From the NCBI GenBank assembly GCA_050084515.1, contig CM114273.1, positions 11,718,001 to 11,782,000 of the forward strand: 64,000 nucleotides of DNA. Reading direction: 5' to 3'. The translations under genes were made by a program, and so were the position numbers. Shown here one piece after another: positions 1 through 12,184 of the stretch. The notes beneath the pieces were generated by a model that made no database searches, was not told the DNA's origin, and was given only the letters and a program-made list of their open reading frames with translations. Every line of letters begins with the position of its first letter. Position 1 is the first letter of the stretch. Source of the DNA: Blasia pusilla (lineage: Eukaryota; Marchantiophyta; Marchantiopsida; Blasiales).

Positions 1-1574
1 AGGAGTGAAGGACATGAAATCCCAGAACCCTCTGAAGAAGGGAATTCATATGCAGAGCTGTTGCAGACACTTTCAGAGTCTGATGCTCCGGCCTTCATTT
101 GCCATTTCTACAATGTCTATTTTGCACATTCGGCAGGCGGTCGGTTTATCGGACAAAAAGTATGTACCACATGAGTTGTTTTTGGTGGTGTGTGGCTTAG
201 TCATTTTTGGACTTCTGGTCTTTTTCTCCTACTGAGAGGGTGCCCTCAGCTGTGCTGTTGTGATAACTAAACAAGGGATGAAAGTGCCCATAAAATATTC
301 TCACATTAGAATTCCCTTGTGCAGGTGTCAGAGTCTATCTTGAATGGCAAGGTCTTGGAGTTTTACAAATGGGAAGGAGAATTGCCCAAACTTCTAGCTG
401 ATGTGAAGAAAAATCTGAACAAAGTTGCAGAGGTAAATTCTATCGCTCAGTCTCTATTAGCTTTCTAATTGATGATAACATCTATGGCAAAATTTCCTTT
501 CCCATCTTTCTTCACTAGCAAATAGTCGCCTTTATTGCAAGCATTTCTGAATTTTCCAATACCATTGAGAGTATTGGAGCTGTGACCGAACCAGTTCTAA
601 GTACTGAATCTTTGATTACGTGTAGAGAAAATACGTTCTGAAGGATTCTACTTGGAAAAGCTGCAAGAGTGAGAATGTTGTTATGTATGTGAGTGTTTGA
701 TCATACTGTTTAGTCTAGATTTGCTCGGAAAACTTTCGATAGTCTTCCGTTGCGTTCTGAGGTCTGGCACGAAGTCTGCCAGGCATATTTTTCATGGTGG
801 TTGCAGGGTTCTAACCTTCTCTTTCATCGATGCCTCGTATCTGGGCCTTTTCTGAGCTGTGTGTGGGTTAGCAGACAATATGCTTTCATAGACACCACTA
901 CTTCACATTTTTCCAGCAGCAATTGTGGAATTGATGGAGTAGTTCAATAATCCTAGTGTAAATAGGATTACCAGTTTGTTCTCCGAGCTCAGTTAGAGAA
1001 GAGATGTAGCTCATTTATGCTTCAACCCTTGCAAGAGTTATCAATGGAGATTTAAGAGCTTGGATAATGACTCCAGTCTAACCTCATGTGATTTTATTCC
1101 ATGAGGTGATAGTGAGCTTTCATCTACTCATCAGCTTTGATGTGAAGTGGCTTCAAGGGTCGCAACCGCAAAGAAGCTAGCTTGCTATGCACAACACCTA
1201 CAACCTTTTCGTGAGTTTTGGCATTATGTAAAAAATGAACTGGTCAGAGTTTCACACTCGAAAAACTCTAACGAGAGAAGGAACTGAGGACAGGGAAAGG
1301 TTTGCAGTAGCAAGACTACACTCCAAGTACTTCTCAAAGCAGATTTAATTTAAACTTTCTGCTGAAATGAGCCTTAGGTCCCAGATACGATCCCCTTGTT
1401 GCATTTTGTGATGGGCAAGGTGAGGAGGGCAATATATTGGTGCAATTGGCAGAGTGTCTGACACTTGTTTCTTTCGTGCAGAACTGGACTAGGGAAGAGA
1501 AGAACCACTGTTTGGATGAGACGGAGCTGTCTTTCAAAAACTCGGGGAAAATCTTGCGTCTCATTATTTCCTAG
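1..1574 (+). CDS. HO1: Heme oxygenase (plant HY1/HO1 type), 3' part: three exons
   Basis: Partial gene; the 5' exons lie left of the window. Exons read 1-159, 325-432 and 1482-1574 with GT-AG introns of 165 and 1049 bp, both phase 0. The first exon encodes the heme oxygenase signature FICHFYNVYFAHSAGG followed by RFIGQK. The second reads VSESILNGKVLEFYKW and on to KVAE. The last reads NWTREEKNHCLDETELSFKN to the C-terminal LRLIIS and TAG at 1572-1574. These blocks follow plant plastid heme oxygenases in order and spacing. The family opens heme to biliverdin, CO and iron using ferredoxin, in plastids, and supplies phytochromobilin synthesis. The proximal heme histidine and the transit peptide are outside the window. 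No frameshift or stop is seen. It could be any HO1-group paralogue; I cannot separate them from this part. Confidence 0.93.
433..1481 (+). other. Long last intron of the heme oxygenase gene
   Basis: A 1049-bp intron with donor GTAAAT and a T-rich tract before the acceptor TTTCGTGCAG. I see no coding segment or repeat inside it. The short open frames here overlap each other and match no family I know. Confidence 0.7.
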
Positions 1575-4500
1575 ATTGTGGATCACAGACTTTTCTGTAG
1601 TCCAATTTCATTCTTGAGCTTCTAACTAATGTGAGATCACCTTCAAAGCGTGTACATTGTTGGCTTGAGGGTCCCTCATTTTTCCCGATGTAGCTGTACA
1701 TGTATTAGACTTCATGGCATATTCTTGTACAAATTGTCTATCGTAGTTCTCAGAGAGCCTTTTGTAGGCAAGAAGTCTATGGACAGTTCAATGAAGAATT
1801 TATAATTTCGGGGCGATTGTTCAGGTTGCTCTCAACACTCTCATCAAAGAGCTTGAATCATTGGTCGAATAAGAAATTTTGCGAATGCCCGAATCAAGGT
1901 TAAATCACGGGTGATTACGGCAATGTCTACTGCTGTCAAAATGGCCTGTATGAGATGTCAGGGTTTCCTTAACAGTGGTATTGTGGATACGATCCATGGA
2001 AGCTTATGAGGGGGGTTCCGAGTACAACTTCAGTTAGGCAATCTACCCAGTGACCCTTGGGAAATCTGCTCATCAGCATGGTAGAACCACCTACTGTGTC
2101 CAATCGCAGGAGGCAGTAGATGGAAACTCTTGCGACCTGAAAATCTATCAAGTGATATGTGGAATTTTAGTCCCATTTGTGAAAGTAAAGATGGCTACAT
2201 CGGCCTCTTTTATTTACAAATAAGTAATGTCCCTCTTTTACTATAGTCGTGAGGAGCAACTGCAATAGATGAGCAAGATATGCCATAGAGGTAGTGCTCC
2301 TACTCCATCATCACTATTTGTCCCATCCATCATGCTACCCAAAAAAAAAAAACTTCATCTAGTGTCCTACATTGCCACAGCTACTACTACAAGATCTACC
2401 ACTGTGGTGTGGGTCACCGGACTCCCTGTTATGAAAAGGAAGAATGTGGCTTTGAATAGACCTCCACATAATCTATGCTATTATGGGAGAGTGCCCCCTT
2501 AGGGGTGCCATCTCTCTCGGTGACATCTGTCTTTTTGACGATAAGATAATTAACAACGCGTGTGAGCTCTTCTGAAACGTAGAAATTTTTACTTTTTTTC
2601 GGGTTCTCTTCCACCCGCGCTGAGCATGGCCATCGCTTAGTGTGAGCTCTTCTGAAACGCATAAAATTTAGTTTCTCTTGGGTTCTCTTCCACCCGTGCT
2701 GAGCATGGCCATCGGTTAGTGTTTGATATGGGTGAACATTATGCGAAGCGTATCCTTCCAAGCAGCGCCTATTCAAATTGCTTGGAGATCTATAATGGCT
2801 TTGGCATTGCTGTCTAAGCGGCTGTAGTCTAAGATGACCTTACTACCTCCTAGAACGATTTCATTCTATACTTTAAAAGAAATTGGAAATTTAAAAGAAA
2901 TTGGAAATTTCTAGCATTATGAACTATCTCAGATTATGCACACCATGTGCAATTATTTATGTAAACCCACACAATCATCATTAAACCACATACAATATAA
3001 GGTCTCCAATAGTAAAGGCCCCGCATGTATGAGTATTTATTTATATCCTAACACAATATTTGCAATGTTTCACTCTACCTTTGATAGGTAATATCTAGTT
3101 CTAAAGTTGACTAGAATCTCAGTTTTAGTGTAGAGGACTAAACGACTCTTTATGTAATCACTTTCTCACTATGTAAACGACTCTTTATGTAATCACTTAG
3201 TGATAGACGTCTCATATATTGTGGTGCTGGATGAGCACCACAAGATGGGTGTATATGACAATAATATAGAAATATACTTTTACACTATTTTCTAAATTGC
3301 AAGTCAACATTATATCTGAATACCATGAATGAATTCACTTCCCGCTATAAGGTGTGATTCTATCTTTAGTAGATTTTTTTTTATCATATCTTCTTTTCCA
3401 TTGTGTCAATTTTTTGTTATCTTCTCATTTTTCAGAAGCAAGGTCTTCTTTTTAGAGTTCCTAAATAGTACAAAGGGTTTCTTCTCTTTCTCTAAACCCT
3501 TACTTTGCTGTTGGGACTTCTCCCACAATTTTACACCAATGGATAGTGATGGATTCCTTCATGGTGTATTCTACATACTTAATGAATGAACTTTATTATA
3601 GTCCTAAGTATTCAGTAGAAAGGCACCCTCGGATCACATCCAAACTCAAATAAAAAATCTCTTTTGATGCAAATCTTAATTTATTGCTTGATCATCAATA
3701 GTTTAAACATGGGAGGAGAGAAGTTAAGGATGGCATTTATTATTAAAAAGTGACTATGTACTCTATGGATGAAAGGGGATGGGATGACAGCCCATAAGCG
3801 ATGTCCACTACAAGGAAATGCCCAACTCAAACACCAACGTGCCCACAAAAATCCAACTCTTAGGGGTCGATTCCATGGGCACGCGCGGAGGTCACTCATT
3901 TTCTAACAAAGGAAACATCCACCCGTTTCAATTATATGGGTCGCGAGGTTTTTCTGCGCCCAAAAACCGGACTCTCTATCGTCACCGACACCCTCCGCGC
4001 ATGGAATCCACCCCTGAGTAGCAAGACCAAGAAGCTGCACGATTTCCCTTCTCTCCACTAGAAAATTGCTTCTACGAGCACTTGAGTAGCATGTACAAGT
4101 CGAATGAAGCGGACACACCCGACGAAACCAGTGCAGACATGGGATGGGACCTCCACAACAAGACATACACATTGTCACCAAAGACCATCTCACAAACAGT
4201 TGTGGCCGTAGCACGCACTCCCGACTTTGACGCACGGAGGGCATGGAGACCAACTGCGTGTAAACAGCACGGTCGCTCTTACAACCACAACAATGAGGCG
4301 AGTTAAATGTGTGGAAGAACGGAAGGAGCGATGCCTGTGAACTTCTGAGTAGACGCGCAAAGGGTGGCGTGTCGGAGTGATGCGGAGTCCCCCTGCCTTG
4401 AGGAGGCGGTGGTCGTAATTGCATCGAGGTGTAGAAAGCCGCTGGTGGGACATTGCGCTCCTTGGTGCGCAGAGAGTGATGTGTCGGGCACGTGTACCAA

Positions 4501-5497
4501 CGTTTGTAGTGATGGCCTACTGTCATCGGGTTTTGTTGCTAGTGTAAGGAGTGTAGCTGCTCATGGTCAGTGTGAGAGGCTCATACGTAAATCGTTCCGA
4601 GAGATTTCTAGACGACACTTTTTCTCTAGCATTTACGCTCATTCGGGGTGGTAAAGCAGCGGACCCTCTTCTTGTCTGCACCAGCGCACTCTCCACTCTT
4701 CACCTGTCACTGCTGTCTTGCACAGTAAGAGACAATTGAGAACGGTCAGGGAGTTCTTGACTGGGAAGATGAAATTCCCACAAGGTCGGCAGACCATCTG
4801 AAGACGATAATCATCACAAAGATTCACGACCAGACCCTAAAAATGATGCTAGGGATGCGCGATAATCGATGGGTTTTTTTTTCATTTCTCGATTTCCACT
4901 TCATCCAACAGCCTACATATTCGAAATCGAAGACCTCCAAATACAGTCTTCTGCAAGCAAAAAACCAGAAAATTTCGCGCACAAATCTCACTTGATTCAA
5001 CCCCTTTCATCAAGAGAGAGGAAGGAATCCCAACACTGCGCATACTGACAGTGCTACAGCTTCAAAAGTAAGAAGCCAAGCTTAGAAACTACAAAATCGT
5101 CAAACGGTAACTGATGTCACTATTTTCTACCCCACAATCATAAAGAGGGGCCATAAAATAGTTACATAGGACTGACTATACATGTGGTGATCCCACCATC
5201 CGGATAGTCCCAATAATTTAATGGTGACAACTTGAGGGGATTGAACCACGAAAATGGCAAGTCTTGGTTCACGCCTGACTTGCGGGGAAATTGCACATAT
5301 GTTGAAATGCCGGTGAAACCTATTTTACACGGGAACTAAGGCACGAAGTGGTACAAATCTCAGCCTGTCATGAATGGGAGTATAAGGACACTTATCCACC
5401 CGATTCGTAAAGGTGGGTCGCAACAATCATCAAAAATTTGAAGTTTTTGTGTGTACTCCAGCCGAGTATGATCCGGAACACAGCTCAAATCCTTCCG
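1575..5497. other. Intergenic stretch, no gene recognised
   Basis: Contains the 3' UTR of the heme oxygenase gene, a short tandem duplication (2561-2720), AT-rich sequence to about 3800 and a more GC-balanced block at about 3800-4850. The latter has several overlapping open frames on both strands, none with recognisable motifs. A stretch near 2475-2510 resembles the outer part of the inverted-repeat element at 39187-39967. Confidence 0.5.
2561..2720. repeat. Tandem duplication, two units of about 80 bp
   Basis: Both units begin TGTGAGCTCTTCTGAAACG (2561 and 2641) and end GAGCATGGCCATCG. They differ by a few substitutions and small indels. No function is suggested by the sequence. Confidence 0.85.
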
Positions 5498-7321
5498 TCA
5501 TCCATGAAGAGTTCTTGAGGGCATTATTGATGGCTCGTTCACAAACACGTGGTCCGCCAATGCTTCTCGAATAAGATGTCCTTCTGGTTCAACAGAGAGA
5601 CACCACTGCTGTTTATAGCCCTCGTCGTGGTGGCCAACCAAGGCGACTCCATCCTCGATCTCTTCTCCAGCTTCAATCATGATGTTATGAAGCAGGCAAC
5701 ACACTAATATAACGCTGGGTAGCTTTCTAAGGTCGGGACGCCACAAAACCTTGTGTAAAATCTTCCAAGCCCCTTTCAACCGCCCCAATGCATCCTCTAC
5801 CACAGTTTTGGTGGAAGCATGCTTCAGATTGAAAGTATCACTGCTCTCGCACAAACCGTTAGTGGCATATGGGTTGATGAGCCACGGTAATAACGGATAG
5901 CCTAAGTCACCAATTATGTACTCCCTGACTTTAAGTCCTTGTACCGTTCGACCTGGACCGTTCAGCCGTTCTCCGCTTTCACATAGTGAATAGAAACCAG
6001 AATTTCGCAGGAGCCGCGAGTCAGTTATACTTCCCGGCCACCCGGTAAATAAATCTCGTATTCTCATATCCATATCCACAACAACCTGCATAAGCATGCT
6101 GTAATTTTGTTCTCTGTCAAACCAATCCACTGAGGACTCGGTGCCGGGAAGCTCCATGAGGATGTGGGTCACATCTATCACTCCACAACAATTTGGTAAA
6201 CTATGGTCCACCTCAAACCCGGCTTTCACTCTCTCCATTTCATCACCTTCGGGCCAATTCATATGGTGCCTTGCCCTTTTCTCCATGGAATGAACAAACT
6301 TCCAGATCACTTTGGAAACAGTCGATTCCCCGACTCCAAAAAGCTCGCCCAACGTAGTCAGGGAATCACCAGAAGCAAGCCTTCTCAATGCTATTGCCAC
6401 TTGCTTCTCCACCGTAATCACTCGGCCCTCGATTCCCTGAAATGAGGCGGGTGTTTCTGATTCGACGTCGGGCTTGACAAGCTGGCAGATGTAGTCAAAA
6501 GTCGGCTTAGAAACTCGGAATAGCCTTCTCCACCATCTCCTTGATCTCGGTTTCAGAAACCAGTCGATGTCATCAAAAACAAAGGCGTCCTTTTTCGAGG
6601 AGGGCTCCGTGACAGAAAGAGAAGCCATCACCTCCGCATCTGCGAATGTACTCAAAACCGCAGGAATCAGGTCAGTGTCCTCTTCGTTCTTTCGTTTTCT
6701 CTTTCTAAATCTCCGGTGCTCCAGACTCGAGTCCGTGGCAGCATTTATACCGATACAACCCGCTCCCGAGATGGACTGCAATGCGACATTGACAGCCACA
6801 GCAGCGGCGGCCAGAGCTCCAAAGACTGCTTGCCTCTCCATTCGATCGTGATCTCTCTCTCTCTCGCTCTCCGAAACGCCATCACCTTCCCTATTCATCA
6901 GTCCTGCCCCCGCATCACCGGTGTCCTCCATTTCATCTCCTAACTTCCTTATGCTTGCATATCCTCTCTCCCTATGGAAACCTAGCTCTGCGTCACTACT
7001 TCCTTCCAACAACGAAAAATTTCTTCTCTCTACCACTTCTTCTCTGAGGCCAAGGTCCCCATCGCCACTCATCTCTATCGTGGACTCAAATCCGAGGTTG
7101 TCACTCTCACTGTCTCTTTGCACCACCTGCCTCATGTCTAGGTGCTCCATCCTCTGATTATGATGATGCATTTTCACTCGTGCTATTTCCCGCTCCCTCT
7201 CCTTGTGCAACTCCATTATCGCCGCTTCCATCGTCGACCGATAATCCCCATCCCCTACGCTTTCCTCTCTGTCCCTATCCGACTCCACATCAAATGGCCC
7301 TCCGTCATCCATGATTTCCAC
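5498..7321 (-). CDS. PIF/Harbinger-type nuclease (HARBI1/ALP1-like), 607 aa, single exon
   Basis: One open frame of 607 codons. The first 260 or so residues are acidic and charged, with an EREREIARVK-type helix near residue 40 and short alanine-rich segments, and match nothing I know. About residues 270-350 contain a helical region (RRWWRRLFRVSKPTFDYICQ, then LASGDSLTTLGELFGVGEST) typical of the helix-turn-helix part preceding DDE_Tnp_4. The nuclease core follows. The acidic residues lie in GVIDVTHI (near 380), IIGDLGYPL (near 470) and VVEDALGRLKGAWKIL (near 508), so the DDE triad looks intact. The family includes active Harbinger transposases and domesticated plant proteins such as ALP1 that lost cutting activity. 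I saw no flanking inverted repeats or MADF/Myb partner gene nearby. A domesticated gene and a recently inserted transposase are both possible. The 5' UTR side (7322-7800) is GC-rich. Confidence 0.85.
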   Translation of the reverse strand: MEIMDDGGPFDVESDRDREESVGDGDYRSTMEAAIMELHKEREREIARVKMHHHNQRMEHLDMRQVVQRDSESDNLGFESTIEMSGDGDLGLREEVVERRNFSLLEGSSDAELGFHRERGYASIRKLGDEMEDTGDAGAGLMNREGDGVSESERERDHDRMERQAVFGALAAAAVAVNVALQSISGAGCIGINAATDSSLEHRRFRKRKRKNEEDTDLIPAVLSTFADAEVMASLSVTEPSSKKDAFVFDDIDWFLKPRSRRWWRRLFRVSKPTFDYICQLVKPDVESETPASFQGIEGRVITVEKQVAIALRRLASGDSLTTLGELFGVGESTVSKVIWKFVHSMEKRARHHMNWPEGDEMERVKAGFEVDHSLPNCCGVIDVTHILMELPGTESSVDWFDREQNYSMLMQVVVDMDMRIRDLFTGWPGSITDSRLLRNSGFYSLCESGERLNGPGRTVQGLKVREYIIGDLGYPLLPWLINPYATNGLCESSDTFNLKHASTKTVVEDALGRLKGAWKILHKVLWRPDLRKLPSVILVCCLLHNIMIEAGEEIEDGVALVGHHDEGYKQQWCLSVEPEGHLIREALADHVFVNEPSIMPSRTLHG

Positions 7322-7724
7322 TCCTCAAACTCCACAATTACCAAAATCCCGCATCCACCACAACCTCTGTACTACCCCGCGTTCGTCCCGACGCGCTCGT
7401 GCACTCAAACTTTCTCGCCAAGCTTTCCACCTCTTTGCCGCTGCAGTGGCGCGTTCGCTTGCCGGGAATCGTCTACATGTCGAGATGGTCGACCTCTAAC
7501 GCATTCTGCAAACGCAAGGCAGTACCGGCGACCTGCAGAAACAAGAATCAGAGGCGCATGTCCGTCCCTGGGCTCACGTTTCTTCTTTGTCGCTAAAGGA
7601 GACAGCATCGCGTCATCCTCCCCGACCTCCGCTCCCCTCCACCGCTCCGCACAGTTCTACGAACAACAGAACAAACTCTGGCCCTCGAACGGGTCCGTAT
7701 TTTCCACACGGGTTTGGGCTTTAG

Positions 7725-9845
7725 GACCCAGGAGGCCTCTCGTTCTTTCCGGGACGGGGTTCTCCCACTGTACTTCCGATGCCCTTTCTTTCTCTCCATC
7801 CTAAATAAATGAAACAGCACTGAATCGGAATCGTGTGGACGTAACCCGACATTTATTGTTGCCGACATGTCCGAGTTTTTTGGGAACCGGGAATGGTAAA
7901 TCGGCAACGGAATTCCGGTTTTTAACCGGTTTTCAGATACGAAAACGTCTTCAAATCCAACCGGTTTTTCGTAGGCAGTTTTAAAATTAATCGGAAATTT
8001 TCAGATTTAACCGGCTAGCCTTACTCGTAACCCCAGATCTCCCCGATTATTGGTCCGACCCGGGTTCAAAGAGGAGATGCGCTCACTGCCTCGGTTCAGA
8101 ACTTCAGAAGGCCCGTTAACAAGAAAGCGGGCGTCGCGGGCCGGAGCCGCCCAGTCGGAGCGACGGCGGCGCACAGCTCGGCGAGTACTGCTCCGTTGGT
8201 GAAGCGCCTCGTCCCCGAAGGTCGGGGAGAGCAAACTGAAATGGATCCCGGCTCCGGCACGGAGCCGGGATGGAAAGAGCATATACGCCGCCAAACGGAA
8301 TCGTATCTTACCGGAAGTGGGAATGGCGCGGTCATGATTCCCGAATCCCGCCCGAGCAGAATCACGGGTAGCGCTTTGCTCGGAACTCCAGAAAGTCCGT
8401 GCAGTGTCCGGCACCCGGACGAGCCGGGCGGAAGCACCAGGTGGGGGGTCAACCGGTTTCGCCGCGGCCCAGGCCCCGGATACAGGACCGGCGAGTACGA
8501 TGAGACCAGATCGGCGCGAGCGGATTAGCGGATAGTCGCCGGATAGCGTATTATGAGGTCGTTTCTACACTGACGAATCCGGTTGGAACCTGTCCCTGGG
8601 GGTCTTGCACCACGTCATAATAATTTATCCACGACATCCACATGCACGCCATGGGTTTAAGAGGGTCACTGAGTTACTGGCTCAGCCAATTCACACGTGA
8701 ATTTCTACTAAAGTGGGTGGTGAGGCGTCGCTAGCATACATTGCCTTTAGGATGGGGCTTAAGAGAGACAAAAGTTTCCTGGTCACCGAAATGCAGCGCT
8801 CTTCCTAACTTACTATATGTAACATCATGATTGCATGTACTATCATCGATGACCTCGAAGGAAAGATTAAAGGTGGAGGGCAAGTATTTGAAAGTGCGGG
8901 ACTTTGGCAAGTGTACTCCCAAAAGTGAATCCCTGCATTCAAATTTGACTAGGATCCCCAGATAATAACATGTTAGAATAACCAACTTGCTGTGTAGGAG
9001 GGGGTGGAGGTCGTTTGGGGGGCGTTATCGTTATCGGCAGGGTCCAGTTTGGGAGGGGGACAATATCTACATAATTATTGTAGAACTTTGTCTCTAACAC
9101 TCCTCCCGGTCAACATGGGGTCCGGGAAGTTTTTTCACGAGAATGGGTACTTTTCCGGTATGTACAAAACATGACGGTAAATCTTGACGTTTTTCTAATC
9201 CCGAACGGCTATTTCAATATGAATACAAAGGAGCCCTTATAAACCTCGTCGGTTTTTTTTTATCAATTTTTCAAAATCTGAATCGGTAGTTTTCAATTTC
9301 ATCGGGCCAGCTCAACGCGTAACCCCGACTCTCCCCGGACATCGGGCAAACACCTACGATTTTGATTAATGGGAGTTTTCCATTTCCACTCACATATCAT
9401 AAGATTATTGGATCACATTTTTGAGGAATGATGATAATTTTAACTACCATCACTCCTCGTGCATCCAAAAGTTTAGGCCGATAGCTCCTTCTCGAAATGG
9501 ATTCTTCCTTTATGCTTGTCATGCCCCCTTCTTCCTTTTCTGGTCTTGTTGTGGCCTTCAGGTTTTCACTCTTTGGGTCCCCCTCTTTTGTACTTCCGAT
9601 GGATTTTCCATCACACGTTTTTATCGAAGTGCATCATTTTCCTTGTCCGGATAGTTAATTTATTTTAAACTTATATGTACTTCTTGGGTCCTTCTCATTG
9701 GGAGATTCTTGAAAAATTCTGAATTTTATCGACTATTTGACACAAAAGGATCCTAAAATAAAATCTGAGATTTTAAATGATTAGGCCGAACGTAAGTAAT
9801 TCCTGTTCTCCCCTGACGTACTCTCCCCGGACGTTGCCGCAGCAT
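7725..9845. repeat. Degenerate dispersed segments sharing blocks
   Basis: Segments near 7985-8050, 9280-9350 and 9755-9835 share a block of the form AATCGG(t/a)A-TTTTCA followed by CGTAACCCC and CTCCCCGG. Two of them (7768 and 9591) are preceded by the phrase GTACTTCCGATG at about 240-280 bp distance, and the phrase recurs at 11332. They look like old copies of one repeat, of unknown class. Similarity was judged by eye only. Confidence 0.35.
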
Positions 9846-10975
9846 GGACGAGAAATACCGGTGCGCCGCCGTGATCGCTGTCGCGGGCCGTCAAACGGGT
9901 ATTAGTGAAAAGTTGTATATCCGTCAGACTCTTATAGCTGTTCTTCGTTCCTCGTCTCCAACATGATCGAGAAATTGGTTACTAATTATTTACTAATTAT
10001 GAGCTACAAAACGCCGTCCGGTCACCAACACGGTGACGTGGCGTCCAAAAGCGACAAGAAAATAGAAGAAAACCGATCGCCTCAAACGCCGACGTGCGCG
10101 TCCGGGACGGCCATGGATAAAAACGGGATAGCCCACGGACGTCTTTTAATGTGCTGCAAATATTTATTTTTTTCTTTTTGATATCCTAAAAAGAGCACCT
10201 CAGGGCTCGAACGTTTCGTACGTTTGAGCCCTTCCCTTGCCGAGATTTCGGGTACTATATCTATTGAAAGCAATTTTATGGCGGGCCGGGATAGTTTGGC
10301 TCTTTTTGAATTTGATTGAAAATAACTTCTGTTATTATTTGTTCGCGGTCGTCTACTAGGTTATTACTTAATTTCTTGCCCGAAACGACGCAGCGTTTGA
10401 TTAGTAAGGATTTAGGGTTCTCCCGGTCGCATCGTGGCCTTTGGGCCGTTAGTCTAATGTCCCCGACCCGCTTCCCGTAGGGAAGAGAAGGACTTAGGCC
10501 TCCCTCCGCGTCTACCTTTGATTTAAGGCGCCATCTGAACTCTCAGATGGTTCTTAATTCTTTTAAAAAACAAAAAATACAAAAACATATTTGATAATTA
10601 AATAGCCCAACTCATGGTATGTATAACTTCTTCTATGGTTCCATATAAGTATAGCAAGATCGGACCCTTTGGCCCGGAAGGGCCCTAAGTTTCGGGAAAA
10701 CGCATTGAAGTGATTATCAATGAAAGATAACCACTTTATTAGTTAAAGATAAATCAGTTGGGGGATTTTTTAAACTAGAGAAGATGATGAGGTGGTAGAG
10801 GGGGATGTAGAAGTGACACAGATTTTATGAGGGAGGCTGGTTGTGCGAGTTTATGTGGTAGTTTAAGGGAGATACTATAAAGAGGGGTGGCCAAGAAGAC
10901 TCATCCCTATAGTCGACTTTATGATGGACATCGATTTGTCCCCCAACCATAGAGATGTAGGGGGTTATGGGAGAG

Positions 10976-11053
10976 AGGTTTGACTTGTACCTTATGGATT
11001 TCACTCATCATCTTGAGTTGATGAGTGAAATCCATAAGGTACAAGTCAAACCT
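10976..11053. repeat. Perfect 35-bp inverted repeat with 8-nt loop
   Basis: Arms at 10976-11010 and 11019-11053 are exact reverse complements, for example GACTTGTACCTTATGG against CCATAAGGTACAAGTC. They are separated by TCTTGAGT. It would form a fully paired hairpin in DNA or RNA. No neighbouring gene or element end explains it. Confidence 0.9.
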
Positions 11054-11666
11054 TATCTTGAAAAATGAATTGTCCTTAGCTAGTGTATTGTATACAACGA
11101 GTCTTCATAGCTTTGCCGCGTGCCCAAGCTATTGCAATGGGCTCAAGATGTGGGAGGCATGGATAGTAGAAGCCCACTTAGTTCTAGTCATGGCTCTCTA
11201 GGTATTGTTGATATTGTCCTTGTTGTTGGTGTATTTAGTCGGTAGGGAAGGTGCCCCCTTTTCTTTTTTTTGGGCGGGCAGTAGCCTACTAGCCTTCACG
11301 TACACAATTCTTTGAGTCCCCCCCTCTTTTGTACTTCCGATGGGTTCCCCAATCATCCCTTTTTATTCAAGCTTTCTATTTCTGTCTTTATGAAAAAAAC
11401 ACAGTGATCAACTAAAATTATCATGAATGCTAAATAAATACGGTAGCTATCACCCAATTTATTATTAAATTAATGTAAAATAGATTTTAATTGAAGTGAT
11501 TTGGAATTTTTAATAGATATAAGTATGGTGGAGTGTAATCCAGAGGATAATAAGTTTCTATCCTAGAATTCGAGAAAGAAATTTCCTAAAGAATTTATTT
11601 CATGTCAAAATATTTTTATCTACAATATTTCACGTGTGATAATCTTCTTCACTTGAATGTGTACAA

Positions 11667-12184
11667 TGTCACGTCTTTTAGGATAGATCGGTGGGATCTA
11701 ATAGAGCGCCTTCATGAGTAGTGGAGGACACGCCCAGTAGGTCGAGGGTGACTTGCTGAGGCCCTTGGAAACTTGAGATAGTAGGTTTCCCCTTCGTTTC
11801 GGCTCATTTGGAGCCATATTGAGGAACTTACTATTTTAGGTAAGTACCATTTTGAGTATATGATCGACTTACTATTTTTGGTAAGTGGCCCTTGACCTCC
11901 TACATCAGGTCAAGAGCCAAGGAGGTGACTTGGGAGAAAAGGTTACCATGGAGAGAGCTTGGGAGAGGGGAGGGGTATACCTCAAGGAGAGAGAGCTTGA
12001 GAGCTCATTCTCTCTTTGTTGAACCTCTTGGCATGAGGCGGCGGAGCTATGGTACCTTGCCTTGTGAGTGTAACCCAAGCCTCTCATTAGGAGAGTGGGT
12101 TTGGTTTGACATGAGAGAGAGTGCACACCTTTGAGAGCTATGGTGTGAGATGGTGGAGAATGAGAGAGATTGGAGCTTACTTTA
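11667..12184 (+). repeat. Element 1 left long repeat (LR1)
   Basis: 518 bp, begins TGTCACGTCTTTTAGG and ends GGAGCTTACTTTA. It matches 22640-23157 throughout, but the 127-bp short repeat that follows LR2 is absent here. The next bases are CAAAGAGAGAATATG. It contains the phrase TTACTATTTTNGGTAAGT twice and GA-rich runs. It presumably carries the promoter; I see no clear TATA box. Confidence 0.92.

Larger units (their letters stand above)
7322..11666. other. Gene-poor stretch with degenerate repeats
   Basis: GC-rich at 7322-8530, then mixed. Overlapping frames on both strands at 7400-8530 have no recognisable domain. The region holds degenerate related segments (see 7725-9845), a phrase shared between about 9575-9610 and 11320-11345 (TTTTGTACTTCCGATGG), and the perfect hairpin at 10976-11053. 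Confidence 0.5.

Noticed and set aside
3903-4526. 207-codon minus-strand open frame
   Set aside because: No recognisable motif, Cys- and His-rich by composition, overlapped by several open frames on both strands in a GC-richer block. No support as a gene.
7142-7804. 220-codon plus-strand open frame
   Set aside because: Its first part is antisense to the Harbinger-type gene start and the rest is low-complexity Pro/Ser/Arg; it looks like a shadow frame.
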